NCBI RefSeq assembly: GCF_001676615.1
Contig: NZ_LYXZ01000030.1
Span: forward strand, 1 to 64,000
Origin: Labrys sp. WJW
GTDB taxonomy: Bacteria > Pseudomonadota > Alphaproteobacteria > Rhizobiales > Labraceae
DNA: 64,000 bases
Direction of reading: 5' to 3'
Shown piece after piece: positions 16,981 through 25,766 of this stretch. How positions within the stretch are numbered: the stretch's first letter is position 1; the number at the start of each line of letters is the position of its first letter. The notes under the pieces are model-generated. The model was given only the letters and a program-made list of their open reading frames with translations. It searched no databases and had not been told where the DNA came from. A program made the position numbers and the translations under genes.

Positions 16981-17591
16981 CCACGCCAACTCTCGACGCC
17001 ACCACCATCGTGCCCTTCCTCGCCGACATCTTCGAGCGCCGGGGTGCCGAGGAATATCTCGGCGAGCCCGTGACCATGGCCGAGCACATGCTGCAAGGCG
17101 CCTGGTTCGCCGAGCAGGAAGGTGCCGATGACGAACTGGTCGCCGCCGCCCTGCTCCACGATGTCGGCCATTTCACCAGCGAGTTCGGCGCCTATTCGCC
17201 TGATGACACCGAGGACAAGCATCATGACGATGCCGGTGCCGAGGTGCTGGCCCCCTTCTTCCCCGAGGTCGTCACCGAATGCGTGCGGCTGCATGTGGCA
17301 GCCAAGCGCTATCTGTGCGCCACCGATCCGAGCTACGACGCCAGGCTCTCCCCCGCCTCGCGCCATACGCTACAGCTGCAGGGCGGCCCGATGAACGCGG
17401 CCGAGATCGCCGAATTCCGCTCCAGCCCCTTCTACAGGGAGGCCGTGCGGGTCCGGCTATGGGACGAGGCCGGCAAGGTCGCCGGCCTGAAGACCCGCGC
17501 TTTCAGAGACTATGCCCCGCTGCTGCAGCGCGTGGTCGATCGTTTCCTGGTGGATAGCACTGCTCAGGCGGAGAACGCGCCCGCCAGGTAG
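16977..17591 (+). CDS. tmpB: TmpB/PhnZ-family HD-domain diiron oxygenase
   Basis: A 204-residue HD-fold, mixed-valence diiron oxygenase that breaks the C-P bond of a 1-hydroxyphosphonate. In the TmpB case the products are glycine betaine and phosphate. The PhnZ pattern is fully kept: Y27 and E30 (EYLGE), H37 (AEHMLQ), H61-D62 (ALLHDVGH), H82/H83 (KHHDDAGAEVL), H106 (RLHVAAKRYL), SPASRHTLQLQGGPMN and D163 (RLWDEAGKV). It overlaps tmpA by 4 bases and the convergent 17564 gene by 28 bases. Whether it prefers the trimethylated or the free amine substrate cannot be read directly. Confidence 0.85.
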   Translation: MTTPTLDATTIVPFLADIFERRGAEEYLGEPVTMAEHMLQGAWFAEQEGADDELVAAALLHDVGHFTSEFGAYSPDDTEDKHHDDAGAEVLAPFFPEVVTECVRLHVAAKRYLCATDPSYDARLSPASRHTLQLQGGPMNAAEIAEFRSSPFYREAVRVRLWDEAGKVAGLKTRAFRDYAPLLQRVVDRFLVDSTAQAENAPAR

Positions 17592-18334
17592 CCGGCCCAG
17601 CGCTCCGCACCATCGGGCGTGGCGATCAGGTCGTTCCGGATTTCGATCAGGACGGCCGGGTTGCCGCGCTGGTCGCCATGAACGGGAATGGCGTAGTCAT
17701 TGCCGTCGATGACATAGGGCACATTGGCCTCGACCAGCAGCCCGGATGCCGCGCTGCGCAGCGCCTCGATCACCTTCCGCCCCATCGGCGCCGCCTGTGC
17801 GAACAGCACACCGGCGTGCCAGGGGCGAGGCTTGCCGTGGAACACCGGCGTGTAGGAGTGGATCGCCACGATCACGCTTCCCTCGCCGCGCTCCTGCCGG
17901 GCATCGAGAAAGCGCGCCACGCTCTGGTGGAAAGGGTGGAACATCACGGCTTCGCGCCGTTCCCGCTCGGCCGGATCGAGATCGAGATTGCCGGGGATTA
18001 CAGTCGCCTCCGAGACAGCCGGGATGCTGCTCGGTGCGCGGAGCGGCCGGTTCAGATCGATCAGCAGGCGCGAATAGCCGGCCAGGAAAGCGGGCGCGTC
18101 GAGCAGGCGCGCCAGATGGCGCGTGACCTCTGCCGCGCCGACGTCCCAGGCGATATGCCGGCCCAGATCCACCGGCCCCAGGCCCAGCCCGCCATACTCG
18201 GCCGGCATGTGGTTGGAGGCATGCTCGCAGATCAGCACGATCGGCGAACGCCCGCCTTCGTTGACGATCTCGAGGGCGGGCGGCCAATCGGCATTGTCGA
18301 GGGCGGGCTCGTGCTGCAGGGGAGCATTCGGCAT
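17564..18334 (-). CDS. N-formylglutamate amidohydrolase family protein
   Basis: A 256-residue zinc-type amidohydrolase of the FGase family (HutG2-like). Motifs include ICEHASNHMP near residues 34-43, SRLLIDLNRP, and VAIHSYTPVF. The family removes formate from N-formylglutamate in histidine degradation, but many members outside hut operons have unknown substrates, and no hut genes are seen here. Its 3' end overlaps tmpB tail to tail. Confidence 0.82.
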   Translation of the reverse strand: MPNAPLQHEPALDNADWPPALEIVNEGGRSPIVLICEHASNHMPAEYGGLGLGPVDLGRHIAWDVGAAEVTRHLARLLDAPAFLAGYSRLLIDLNRPLRAPSSIPAVSEATVIPGNLDLDPAERERREAVMFHPFHQSVARFLDARQERGEGSVIVAIHSYTPVFHGKPRPWHAGVLFAQAAPMGRKVIEALRSAASGLLVEANVPYVIDGNDYAIPVHGDQRGNPAVLIEIRNDLIATPDGAERWAGYLAGAFSA

Positions 18335-18395
18335 GGAAAGGTCCTAAGCGTGATTGCGGCCGGTTCGGCATTGTCCGGAAATAACTGAAGCGCCA

Positions 18396-18490
18396 CCCTT
18401 GTCATGCCCGGGCTTGCCCCGGGTATCCAGAAGCCCGCCTTCGACGTCTGGAGAACTGGATTGCCGGGGCAAGCCCGGCAATGACAAGGG
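18396..18490. repeat. Palindromic intergenic element, family A
   Basis: Arms 18396-18430 and 18456-18490 are imperfect 35-base inverted repeats (core cttgtcatgcccgggcttg and complement) around a 25-base loop. It shares its arm sequence with the element at 4120-4206. It lies between the FGase-like gene start and the rpiR stop. Confidence 0.85.
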
Positions 18491-18527
18491 TCGAGGCAAT
18501 TCGATTCGTTTGATGATGGATGTATCC

Positions 18528-19391
18528 TCAGGGCGCCTTTTCGCTGACCGTGACGCCGACGGCACTGCGAATGTCCTCGAGCGCCTGGATGCGCCGCTTG
18601 ACGGCATCGCCGCTGCGCATGACGGCGTGCAGGGACAGGGCTTCGAGCTGGGCGAGGGCCGGCACCAGCGTGTCATAGGGTGAATTGACTTCGCTCGGCG
18701 CGATGAAGACCACCTCCGCCTTCTCGGCGATCGGCGACAGCCATTGATCGGTGAACAGGATCAGCCTGATGCCGCGCTCGGCCGCCTGGCTGGCAAAGCG
18801 GACGATGTCTGTCTGGTAGCGGCGATAATCGAAGACGATCAGTACGTCGCGGTTGCCGAGCTCAAGCAGGAGGTCGAAGCTTTCGGCCGAAAAGCGCGCG
18901 AGGTCCGTCACCTGCCCCCGGAACTGGCCGAGATAGCCCGCGAGGATGCCGGCCAGATGCCGGCTGAAACGGCCGCCGAGCAGCAGCACCCGCCCCTTCG
19001 CCGCCATGATGAGATCCACGGCCTGGTCGTAGTTCTGCGCCGGCACCGCCGTCTCGGTCTCGGCGACGCGATGAGCGACGGATTGAAGATAGGTCTGCAC
19101 CGTGGCCGGGCCGTTGCCGGCCGTCCGCTTGGTCTCGAACATCAGGAGAGGCGACTGCAGCCTCGCTTCGATTTCGGTGATCAGCATGGCCTGCAAATCG
19201 GCGAAGCTCTCGAAACCCAGCTTGGCTGACAGCCGCGCCACGGTCGGGTCGCTGACGCCGGCCCGCTTGGCGAGATTGGAGGCCGTTCCCAGGCCGGAGG
19301 TTGGATAGTCGGCCAGCAGGGCCTGCACGATCTTTCCCTCGGCGGGCGTGAGGTTGAGTCCGCTCTGCGTCAGCAGGTCTTTCAGAGGCAT
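18528..19391 (-). CDS. MurR/RpiR-family transcriptional regulator
   Basis: A 287-residue regulator with the RpiR N-terminal HTH (about 1-75: LTPAEGKIVQALLADYP, ASNLAKRAGVSDPTVARLSAKLGF) and a SIS sugar-phosphate-binding-like domain (about 120-255: AAKGRVLLLGGRFSRHLAGILAGYLGQ split across the fold). It is divergent from an APC permease that heads a catabolic operon, which it probably controls. In this neighbourhood the effector may be an amino-acid derivative rather than a sugar phosphate; that is inference. Confidence 0.9.
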   Translation of the reverse strand: MPLKDLLTQSGLNLTPAEGKIVQALLADYPTSGLGTASNLAKRAGVSDPTVARLSAKLGFESFADLQAMLITEIEARLQSPLLMFETKRTAGNGPATVQTYLQSVAHRVAETETAVPAQNYDQAVDLIMAAKGRVLLLGGRFSRHLAGILAGYLGQFRGQVTDLARFSAESFDLLLELGNRDVLIVFDYRRYQTDIVRFASQAAERGIRLILFTDQWLSPIAEKAEVVFIAPSEVNSPYDTLVPALAQLEALSLHAVMRSGDAVKRRIQALEDIRSAVGVTVSEKAP

Positions 19392-19708
19392 GATCGGCGG
19401 CCCTCGTTGTGTTAGAGTTTTGACATAAACACTGATCGATCGTCAAATATGAAAAAATATTGACAGACATTGTCGACGATGCTTTGTTCGCAGCCAGCAA
19501 GCAGCTCGTGCGAAAAAAGCAAGCGATACGGGGGGATTCTGGTCCCCGGCCTGCCGTTTCCACGCTCCACGAATTCTGTCCGCACAAGGCGCACGGCTTC
19601 GGCAGTCATGCCGCGCGCCAACAATGACGGCTGTCGTCCATCCGAAAACATCATGGCCTCGTCGCACGCCATGCCGGCGCGCCGCGTGTCCTGAAACTGT
19701 GGGGTAGC
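19392..19708. promoter_or_regulatory. RpiR-permease divergent control region
   Basis: This 317-base gap has no gene. Near the rpiR start it holds TTTGAC (19420-19425) and its complement GTCAAA (19443-19448), then TTGACAgacaTTGTCGA around 19460. These are AT-rich inverted motifs that could be regulator sites or overlapping -35 elements. The half next to the permease is GC-typical and featureless. Confidence 0.5.
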
Positions 19709-21154
19709 ATGAGCGAGAATGACGGGAAGACATCACGCAAGCTGAAACTGTGGGAGGCGCTCGCGCTCTCCCTCGGATTGATGGGACCGACCCTGGCGAT
19801 GGGCGGCAACGGCCAGGGGCTGATCGACTCCGTCGGCAAGGCCATCCCCCTCGTCTTCGTCTTCGGCCTGGTCGGCGTGGCGCTGATCGCCTATGGCTTC
19901 ATCCGGCTGACCCGCTACTACAACCATGCCGGCAGCGCCTATGCCCTGGTCGGCGCGACCGTCGGGCCTCGCGCCGGCTTCTTTTCCGGCTTTGCCCTGC
20001 TCGGCACCTATGTCTTCTTCTCGATCTGCACGCTGGCGGCACTGGGCGCCTTCGCGAACGCCCTCCTGGCTGCCCTTCAGCATGGCGCGGACAAGCCCTA
20101 TCAGCTGCCCTGGATCGTGCCGGCCCTCGCAGGGGCTTTGCTTTCCGTCTATTTCAGCACGCGCGACACCCGGACTATCTCCAAGGTCCTGCTGCTGGTC
20201 GAAGGCATCGGCATCGTCTTCATGATCATCCTCACCGCGACGATCTTCGCCAAGGGCGGCGCGCCGACGACCCATGTCGATTTCTCCAGCTTCAGCCTTG
20301 ATGGCGTCGGCTTCCAGGCCGTCGCTGCCGCGGTTGTAGCCGCCTTCCTGTCCTGGGCCGGCTTCGAGGGCTGCGCGACGCTGGGCGAGGAAACCGACGA
20401 TCCCAAGCGCAACATCCCCCTGGCGCTGCTCGGCTCGGTCGTGCTGACGGGTGCCTTGTTCGTCATCGTGATGTTCGCCCAGACCATCGGCTTCGGCACG
20501 GATGCGGCGGGCTTGGCGGCCTTCAAGGGGGCCGGCAACACGCTCGGGGCCCTGGCCGAGACCTATCTCGGCCGCCCGGTGGCGCTGATCCTGATCTTCT
20601 CGGCTGTCCTCGCCGCCTTCGGCTCGCATCTCTCCTCTGTCGCCACCGCCAGCCGGCTGCTGTTCGCCCTGTCCCGGGACGGCTTCGGGCCCCGTGTCCT
20701 CGGCGCGCTCGACAGCCGGCACGGCCAGCCGCGCAATGCCGTGTGGGTGGTGCTTGCCGTGACGGCCATCGTCGATCTCCTCGCCTATCTCACCGGCCGC
20801 CCGAATATCGGCACGGGGGACCTCGCCATCGACGCCTATTTCCATTTCGCCATCATCGGCTCGGTCTGCCTGATGGTGGTCTATCTGATGGTCGAGGTTG
20901 GCGTTACCAGGCTGATCCTCAGCGGACAGGTCGCCATTCCCAAATGGGAACTCATCATTCCCCTCCTCGGCATGGCCGTGATCGTGACCGCGCTCTATTT
21001 CAACCTCGTCGGCCCGTTCGACCCCTTCGCGGCACCGGTGCTGGCGCTCGGCTGGTGCGTCCTCGGATTGCTGGTCACGCTGTGCGCGCCGAGCATGGTG
21101 CGCAGCATCGGCAACCGCCTCGCCGGCGAACTCGGCGCGCCCAGCAAGAGCTGA
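19709..21154 (+). CDS. APC-superfamily amino acid/polyamine permease
   Basis: A 481-residue inner-membrane transporter with about 12 hydrophobic helices. The N-terminal signature LWEALALSLGLMGPTLAMGGNGQG matches the helix-1 substrate/ion site of APC permeases, and SWAGFEGCATLGEETDDPKRNIPLA is the conserved helix-6/7 loop. It is the first gene of a run with a cysteine hydrolase and a glutamine-synthetase-like ligase, so it likely imports the amine or amino acid they process. Substrate not determinable. Confidence 0.88.
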   Translation: MSENDGKTSRKLKLWEALALSLGLMGPTLAMGGNGQGLIDSVGKAIPLVFVFGLVGVALIAYGFIRLTRYYNHAGSAYALVGATVGPRAGFFSGFALLGTYVFFSICTLAALGAFANALLAALQHGADKPYQLPWIVPALAGALLSVYFSTRDTRTISKVLLLVEGIGIVFMIILTATIFAKGGAPTTHVDFSSFSLDGVGFQAVAAAVVAAFLSWAGFEGCATLGEETDDPKRNIPLALLGSVVLTGALFVIVMFAQTIGFGTDAAGLAAFKGAGNTLGALAETYLGRPVALILIFSAVLAAFGSHLSSVATASRLLFALSRDGFGPRVLGALDSRHGQPRNAVWVVLAVTAIVDLLAYLTGRPNIGTGDLAIDAYFHFAIIGSVCLMVVYLMVEVGVTRLILSGQVAIPKWELIIPLLGMAVIVTALYFNLVGPFDPFAAPVLALGWCVLGLLVTLCAPSMVRSIGNRLAGELGAPSKS

Positions 21155-21241
21155 CGCCGCCAAATCACCAGGCGTTTGCCGGAGCGCGTGCATGCGCTCC
21201 GGCTCTCGTTACAAAGACAGGCCGATTGAGAGGAGCCACCC

Positions 21242-21880
21242 ATGCCGACGTCCGCCAGCCGGGATTCTGCTTTCCTTCCGGGCAGGACATCGATCCTGTT
21301 CGTCGATGTGCAGAAGATCTGGACCATTCCGGGCCGAGACCCAGCCCATCCCGACGCCGATCCGGACAGCTATTTCTACAAGCGCAACCGCGAGCTCGTC
21401 GTGCCCAACCAGCAGCGCCTGCTCGCCGCCGCCCGCGCAGGCGGGGCGAATGTGCTGCACACCATCATCCGCAGCCTGACCAAGGACGGCCGCGACCGCT
21501 CGCTCGACCACAAGCTGACGCCGATCCACATCGCTGTCGACGATCCCAATGGCGACGTCATCGACGAGTTGCAGCCGATCGACAACGAGATCGTACTGCC
21601 CAAATCCTCCTCGGGCGTCTTCAATTCCACCAATATCGACTATGTGCTGAGGAACCTGGATACGCATAATCTGGTGATCGCCGGCCAGCTCACCGACCAG
21701 TGCGTCGACATGGCGGTGCGCGACGGCGCCGACCGGGGCTATCTCGTCACGCTGGTGCAGGATGCCTGCAGCACCTATTCGGAAGAGAGGCATCGGGCCG
21801 CCCTCTCGGCCATGGGCGGCTATTGCTGGGTCAGCGATACCGACGAGGTGGTCCGGCGCCTGAACGGATTGTCGGCATGA
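21242..21880 (+). CDS. Isochorismatase-family cysteine hydrolase
   Basis: A 212-residue hydrolase with the catalytic triad D22 (LFVDVQ), K121 (VLPKSSSGVF) and C154 (LTDQCVDMA), with the family cis-peptide region just before the Cys. Members hydrolyse amides such as N-carbamoyl compounds, nicotinamide or ureidoacrylate. Its stop overlaps the next gene's ATG (ATGA), so it is tightly coupled to the glutamine-synthetase-like enzyme. An AGGAG lies before ATG 21242. Confidence 0.9.
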   Translation: MPTSASRDSAFLPGRTSILFVDVQKIWTIPGRDPAHPDADPDSYFYKRNRELVVPNQQRLLAAARAGGANVLHTIIRSLTKDGRDRSLDHKLTPIHIAVDDPNGDVIDELQPIDNEIVLPKSSSGVFNSTNIDYVLRNLDTHNLVIAGQLTDQCVDMAVRDGADRGYLVTLVQDACSTYSEERHRAALSAMGGYCWVSDTDEVVRRLNGLSA

Positions 21881-23211
21881 GCCAGGACCAGAACCTACCC
21901 GGCGACGAACTCGTCGCCCTCCTCACCACCGACATGATCGGCCTGACGCGCGGGCGCTGGATTCCGGCAGCGGCAGGAGAAGCAACCTTGCGCAAGGGCT
22001 GCGGCTGGGTGCCGGCAAACCTGGCCTTGACGCCGTTCGACAGCATCCCGGCGGACAATCCCTGGGGATCGGCGGGCGACCTGCGCCTGATGCCGGACGA
22101 GGCGAGCCGCTTCCGGGTCGCGAGCCTGCCGGGCAAGACGCCTCTCCACGGCGTCCTGTGCGACATCACCGCACTCGACGGCACGCCCTGGCATGGTTGC
22201 GGGCGCTCGTTCCTGAAGGCAGCGCTCGCCGATTTCGAGGCGAAAACCGGCCTCAGGATCACGGCGGCCTTCGAAATGGAGTTCCAGATCGAGGGCGCGG
22301 CCTGGGAGCACGCCCCCTCCTTCTCGCTAGCCTCGATGCGCCGGGCCGATCCCTTCGGCCCCCTGCTGATGGCAGCCCTGCGCGAAGCCGGCGTAGAGCC
22401 CGAAATGGTGCTCGCCGAATATGGCCGGGACCAGTTCGAGGTCGTCTGCGGCCCGGCCGATGCCGTCGCCGCCGCTGATCGGGCCGTGGTGATCCGGGAA
22501 GTGACGCGCGAGGTCGCCAGGAGCTGCGGCCTGCGCTCGACCTTCGTGCCGAAATCCACGCCGGACGGGGTCGGCAACGGCCTCCACATCCATTTCTCCT
22601 TCCGGACCGCGGACGGGACCCCCGCCAGTTTCGATCCGGCGCGGCCGGGGCGCGTCTCGGAAGCCACCGGGCAGTTCGTCGCGGGACTGGTCCGGCATAT
22701 GCCCGCCCTGGTGGCACTGACGGCACCGAGCGTGGTGTCCTATTTCCGCCTGCGTCCCCATCACTGGAGCGCGGCCTACACCGCCTTCGGTGCCCTCAAC
22801 CGCGAAGCCTCGGTGCGCATCTGCCCGACAGCGGAAACGCCCGGCGCCAACGTCGCCAAGGCCTTCAATCTCGAATATCGCGCGGCCGACAACACGGCCA
22901 GCCCCTATTGGGCCCTCGGCGTGATGATCCGGGCCGGTTTGGCGGGCATCCGCGAAGGGCTGGCACAGCCGCCGCTGATCGCCAACGATCCCGACACGCT
23001 GCCGCCCTCCGAGCGCGAACGCCTCGGCCTGCGCCGCCTTCCCGAGACCCTGCCTGACGCGCTTGCCGCTTTCATGCGCGATTCAATCGCACAAGACTGG
23101 TTCCATCCCGAGATCATCCAGGGATTCCTCGCCATGAAGCGCGCCGAGATCGAGATGACGTCGGCCTGGTCGGATGCCGAAATCTGCCGCCGCTACGCCC
23201 AGGTCTACTGA
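21877..23211 (+). CDS. Glutamine synthetase family protein (probable gamma-glutamylamide/amine ligase)
   Basis: A 444-residue GS-fold ATP-dependent ligase. The catalytic-domain motifs are present: AAFEMEFQIEG (metal-binding glutamates), GNGLHIHFSF (the HxH loop), NREASVRICP, and EYRAADNTASPYWALG (the NRxxxxR-type ATP/glutamate site in variant form). Its length and small N-terminal domain resemble the PuuA/GlnT-like group that ligates glutamate to amines rather than ammonia. It overlaps the cysteine hydrolase by 4 bases, which supports a single catabolic pathway. Confidence 0.88.
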   Translation: MSQDQNLPGDELVALLTTDMIGLTRGRWIPAAAGEATLRKGCGWVPANLALTPFDSIPADNPWGSAGDLRLMPDEASRFRVASLPGKTPLHGVLCDITALDGTPWHGCGRSFLKAALADFEAKTGLRITAAFEMEFQIEGAAWEHAPSFSLASMRRADPFGPLLMAALREAGVEPEMVLAEYGRDQFEVVCGPADAVAAADRAVVIREVTREVARSCGLRSTFVPKSTPDGVGNGLHIHFSFRTADGTPASFDPARPGRVSEATGQFVAGLVRHMPALVALTAPSVVSYFRLRPHHWSAAYTAFGALNREASVRICPTAETPGANVAKAFNLEYRAADNTASPYWALGVMIRAGLAGIREGLAQPPLIANDPDTLPPSERERLGLRRLPETLPDALAAFMRDSIAQDWFHPEIIQGFLAMKRAEIEMTSAWSDAEICRRYAQVY

Positions 23212-23231
23212 GGCCGGGTGGCGCCTCGCCT

Positions 23232-23585
23232 TTATCCCGCATGCGAGAGGATATTGAGAAGGCGCCCGAGCGGGTCGCGCACGAAGAAACGCCGGACTCC
23301 CCAGGGCTCGTCGGCCAGGCCGTAGGTGATCGCGTGGCCGGCGGCCCGCGCGCGGGCATGGACCGCATCGACATCATCGACCTCGATTGAAAGATCGGGC
23401 ACCGGCGTGCCGTTGCCGCCCTCGCTGGCGAGGCTGAGCTGGGGTGTCTGTAGGCCCTGGCCGGCAAAAGTGAGGATCCAGCCATGGTCCATCACCACCT
23501 CCAGCCCGAGCAGGTCCTGGTAGAAGGCACGGGCCGCCTGCGGATCCGAGGCGGCGAGATTGGCGACGATGCGCAGCACGGCCAT
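23232..23585 (-). CDS. VOC-superfamily (glyoxalase-like) protein
   Basis: A 117-residue single-domain protein with the VOC fold pattern: RIVANLAASDPQAARAFYQDLLGLEVVMDHG, SIEVDDVDAVHARARAAG and RRFFVRDPLGRLLNILSH. Substrate unknown. It stands alone between the glutamine-synthetase-like gene and the Tm-1-like pair, on the opposite strand. Confidence 0.85.
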   Translation of the reverse strand: MAVLRIVANLAASDPQAARAFYQDLLGLEVVMDHGWILTFAGQGLQTPQLSLASEGGNGTPVPDLSIEVDDVDAVHARARAAGHAITYGLADEPWGVRRFFVRDPLGRLLNILSHAG

Positions 23586-23704
23586 GGCGTCCTCCCCTCG
23601 GCGGCGACCTCACCAAGACAACTTGCCGCAAGGCCCGTCTTAACGCCGCCGCCGCGACTGTGCTAGCGTCCCGCCACAATGATAAGACAATTGGGAGCGC
23701 AGGG

Positions 23705-24916
23705 ATGGCCGGGTCGAGCGTCTATGTGGCGGGTACCTTCGATACCAAGGGAACAGAGCTCAATTTCGTGGCGGACCGCATCCGTGCCCATGGCCTCGAC
23801 GTGACCCGCATCGACCTTTCCACCGGCGGAACCGCCGGCGAGGTCGAGATCCCGCCCGCGACCGTGGCGGCCAGCCATCCCGGCGGGGCAGAGGCCGTGT
23901 TCACCGACGACCGCGGTTCGGCCGTCAGCGCCATGGCACTCGCCTTTGCTCACTACATCGCAACGCGGGACGACGTCGCCGGCCTGATCGGCCTCGGCGG
24001 CTCGGGCGGCACCGCCTTGGTCGCTCCCGCCATGCGCGAATTGCCCGTCGGCACGCCCAAATTGATGGTTTCCACCGTCGCCTCCGGCAATGTCGCGGCC
24101 TATGTCGGCCCGACCGACATCACCATGATGCATTCGGTCACGGACGTGGCCGGGCTCAACCGCATCTCCCGCGTGGTGATGACCAATGCCGCCAATGCCA
24201 TGGCCGGCATGGCAAGGGGGCGGGCCGAGGCGGCGGTCGAGGCCGACGACAAGCCGGCCGTCGGCCTCACCATGTTCGGCGTGACGACGCCTTGCGTGAA
24301 CCAGCTGGTAGCCGCGCTTGCCGCCGATTATGACTGCCTCGTCTTCCACGCCACCGGCATCGGTGGCCAGTCGATGGAGAAACTGGTCGATTCGGGCCTG
24401 ATATCAGGCGTGCTCGACGTCACCACCACCGAGGTCTGCGATCTCCTGTTCGGCGGCGTGCTGGCGGCGACCGAGGACCGCTTCGGCGCCATCGCCCGCA
24501 CCAGGGTGCCCTATGTCGGCTCCTGCGGCGCGCTCGACATGGTCAATTTCGGATCGCTCGACAGCGTGCCGGAGCGCCATCGCGGCCGCAATCTCTATGT
24601 CCACAACCCGCAGGTCACGCTGATGCGCACCACCGCGGCGGAGAATGCCGAAATGGGCCGTTGGATCGGCAACAAGCTCAACCAGTGCGAGGGCGAGGTG
24701 CGCTTCCTCATCCCCGAAGGCGGTGTTTCGCTCCTCGATGCGCCTGACATGCCCTTCCATGATCCGGAGGCCGATGCGGCCCTGTTCGCGGCGCTGGAGG
24801 CGACCGTCGAGCAGACGCCGCAACGCCAGCTCATCCGCGTGCCGGCCGGCGTGAACGAGCCCGCGTTCGTGCAGGCGCTGCTGGCGAATTTCAAAAGCAT
24901 TGTTGGAGAGCATTGA
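23705..24916 (+). CDS. Tm-1-like ATP-binding domain protein (UPF0261)
   Basis: A 403-residue protein matching the N-terminal half of tomato Tm-1 and the bacterial UPF0261 family: VYVAGTFDTKGTELNFVADRIR at the start, a GLGGSGGTALVAPAMRELPVG phosphate-binding-like loop, and GVTTPCVNQL. ATG 23705 follows GGGAGCGCAGGG. The gene for the matching C-terminal half starts 1 base after its stop codon. The bacterial function is unknown. Confidence 0.9.
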   Translation: MAGSSVYVAGTFDTKGTELNFVADRIRAHGLDVTRIDLSTGGTAGEVEIPPATVAASHPGGAEAVFTDDRGSAVSAMALAFAHYIATRDDVAGLIGLGGSGGTALVAPAMRELPVGTPKLMVSTVASGNVAAYVGPTDITMMHSVTDVAGLNRISRVVMTNAANAMAGMARGRAEAAVEADDKPAVGLTMFGVTTPCVNQLVAALAADYDCLVFHATGIGGQSMEKLVDSGLISGVLDVTTTEVCDLLFGGVLAATEDRFGAIARTRVPYVGSCGALDMVNFGSLDSVPERHRGRNLYVHNPQVTLMRTTAAENAEMGRWIGNKLNQCEGEVRFLIPEGGVSLLDAPDMPFHDPEADAALFAALEATVEQTPQRQLIRVPAGVNEPAFVQALLANFKSIVGEH

Positions 24917-24917
24917 T

Positions 24918-25754
24918 ATGGCGCAGAGTGAGCGCGAAAGGATTTTGGCCCGGTTTCGCGGCATGGTCGCTGAGGGGCGACCGATCATCGGTGGCGGCGC
25001 CGGCACCGGCCTCTCGGCCAAATGCGAGGAAGCGGGCGGCATCGACCTCATCGTGATCTACAATTCCGGCCGCTACCGCATGGCCGGCCGCGGCTCGCTC
25101 GCCGGCCTGCTCGCCTATGGCAATGCCAACGAGATCGTGGTCGACATGGCCCGCGAAGTGCTGCCAGTGGTCAAGCACACGCCGGTGCTCGCCGGCGTCA
25201 ACGGCACGGATCCCTTCTGCCAGTTCGGGCCCTTCCTCGACCAGCTCAAGGCGATGGGCTTCGCCGGCATCCAGAATTTCCCGACCGTGGGCCTGATCGA
25301 CGGCAAGTTCAGGGCCAATCTGGAGGAGACCGGCATGGGCTACGCCCTGGAGGTCGATCTGATCCGCCTGGCGCGCGAAAAGGACCTGCTCACCACGCCC
25401 TATGTCTTCAACCCGGACGATGCCCGTGCCATGGCGCGGGCCGGAGCCGACATCATCGTCGCCCATATGGGCCTGACCACGGGCGGGGCGATCGGCGCCG
25501 ACACCGCGCTCACGCTGGAAGGTTGCGTCGGCGAGATCAACGCCATCGCCGCCGCGGCGCGCGAGGTCTCGCCCGAGATCATCGTGCTCTGCCATGGCGG
25601 GCCGATCGCCGAACCGGATGACGCTAGCTTCATCCTGGCCAACTGCCCGGGCTGCAACGGCTTCTACGGCGCTTCCAGCATGGAGCGCCTGCCAGTGGAA
25701 AAGGCGCTGGTCGCCCAGACGCAGGCGTTCAAGAACCTCAGCATCGGAAAATAG
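24918..25754 (+). CDS. Phosphoenolpyruvate hydrolase-like TIM-barrel protein (Tm-1 C-terminal half)
   Basis: A 278-residue TIM-barrel protein of the PEP-hydrolase-like/IGPS-like family, corresponding to the C-terminal half of Tm-1 fusions. Motifs include IGGGAGTGLSAKCEEAGGIDLIV (two segments), VLAGVNGTDPF, GIQNFPTVGLIDG and CHGGPI. A GGAGAG (24905-24910), inside the end of the preceding gene, precedes ATG 24918. The two genes certainly share a message. Reaction unproven in bacteria. Confidence 0.88.
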   Translation: MAQSERERILARFRGMVAEGRPIIGGGAGTGLSAKCEEAGGIDLIVIYNSGRYRMAGRGSLAGLLAYGNANEIVVDMAREVLPVVKHTPVLAGVNGTDPFCQFGPFLDQLKAMGFAGIQNFPTVGLIDGKFRANLEETGMGYALEVDLIRLAREKDLLTTPYVFNPDDARAMARAGADIIVAHMGLTTGGAIGADTALTLEGCVGEINAIAAAAREVSPEIIVLCHGGPIAEPDDASFILANCPGCNGFYGASSMERLPVEKALVAQTQAFKNLSIGK

Positions 25755-25766
25755 GGACCATACAGC

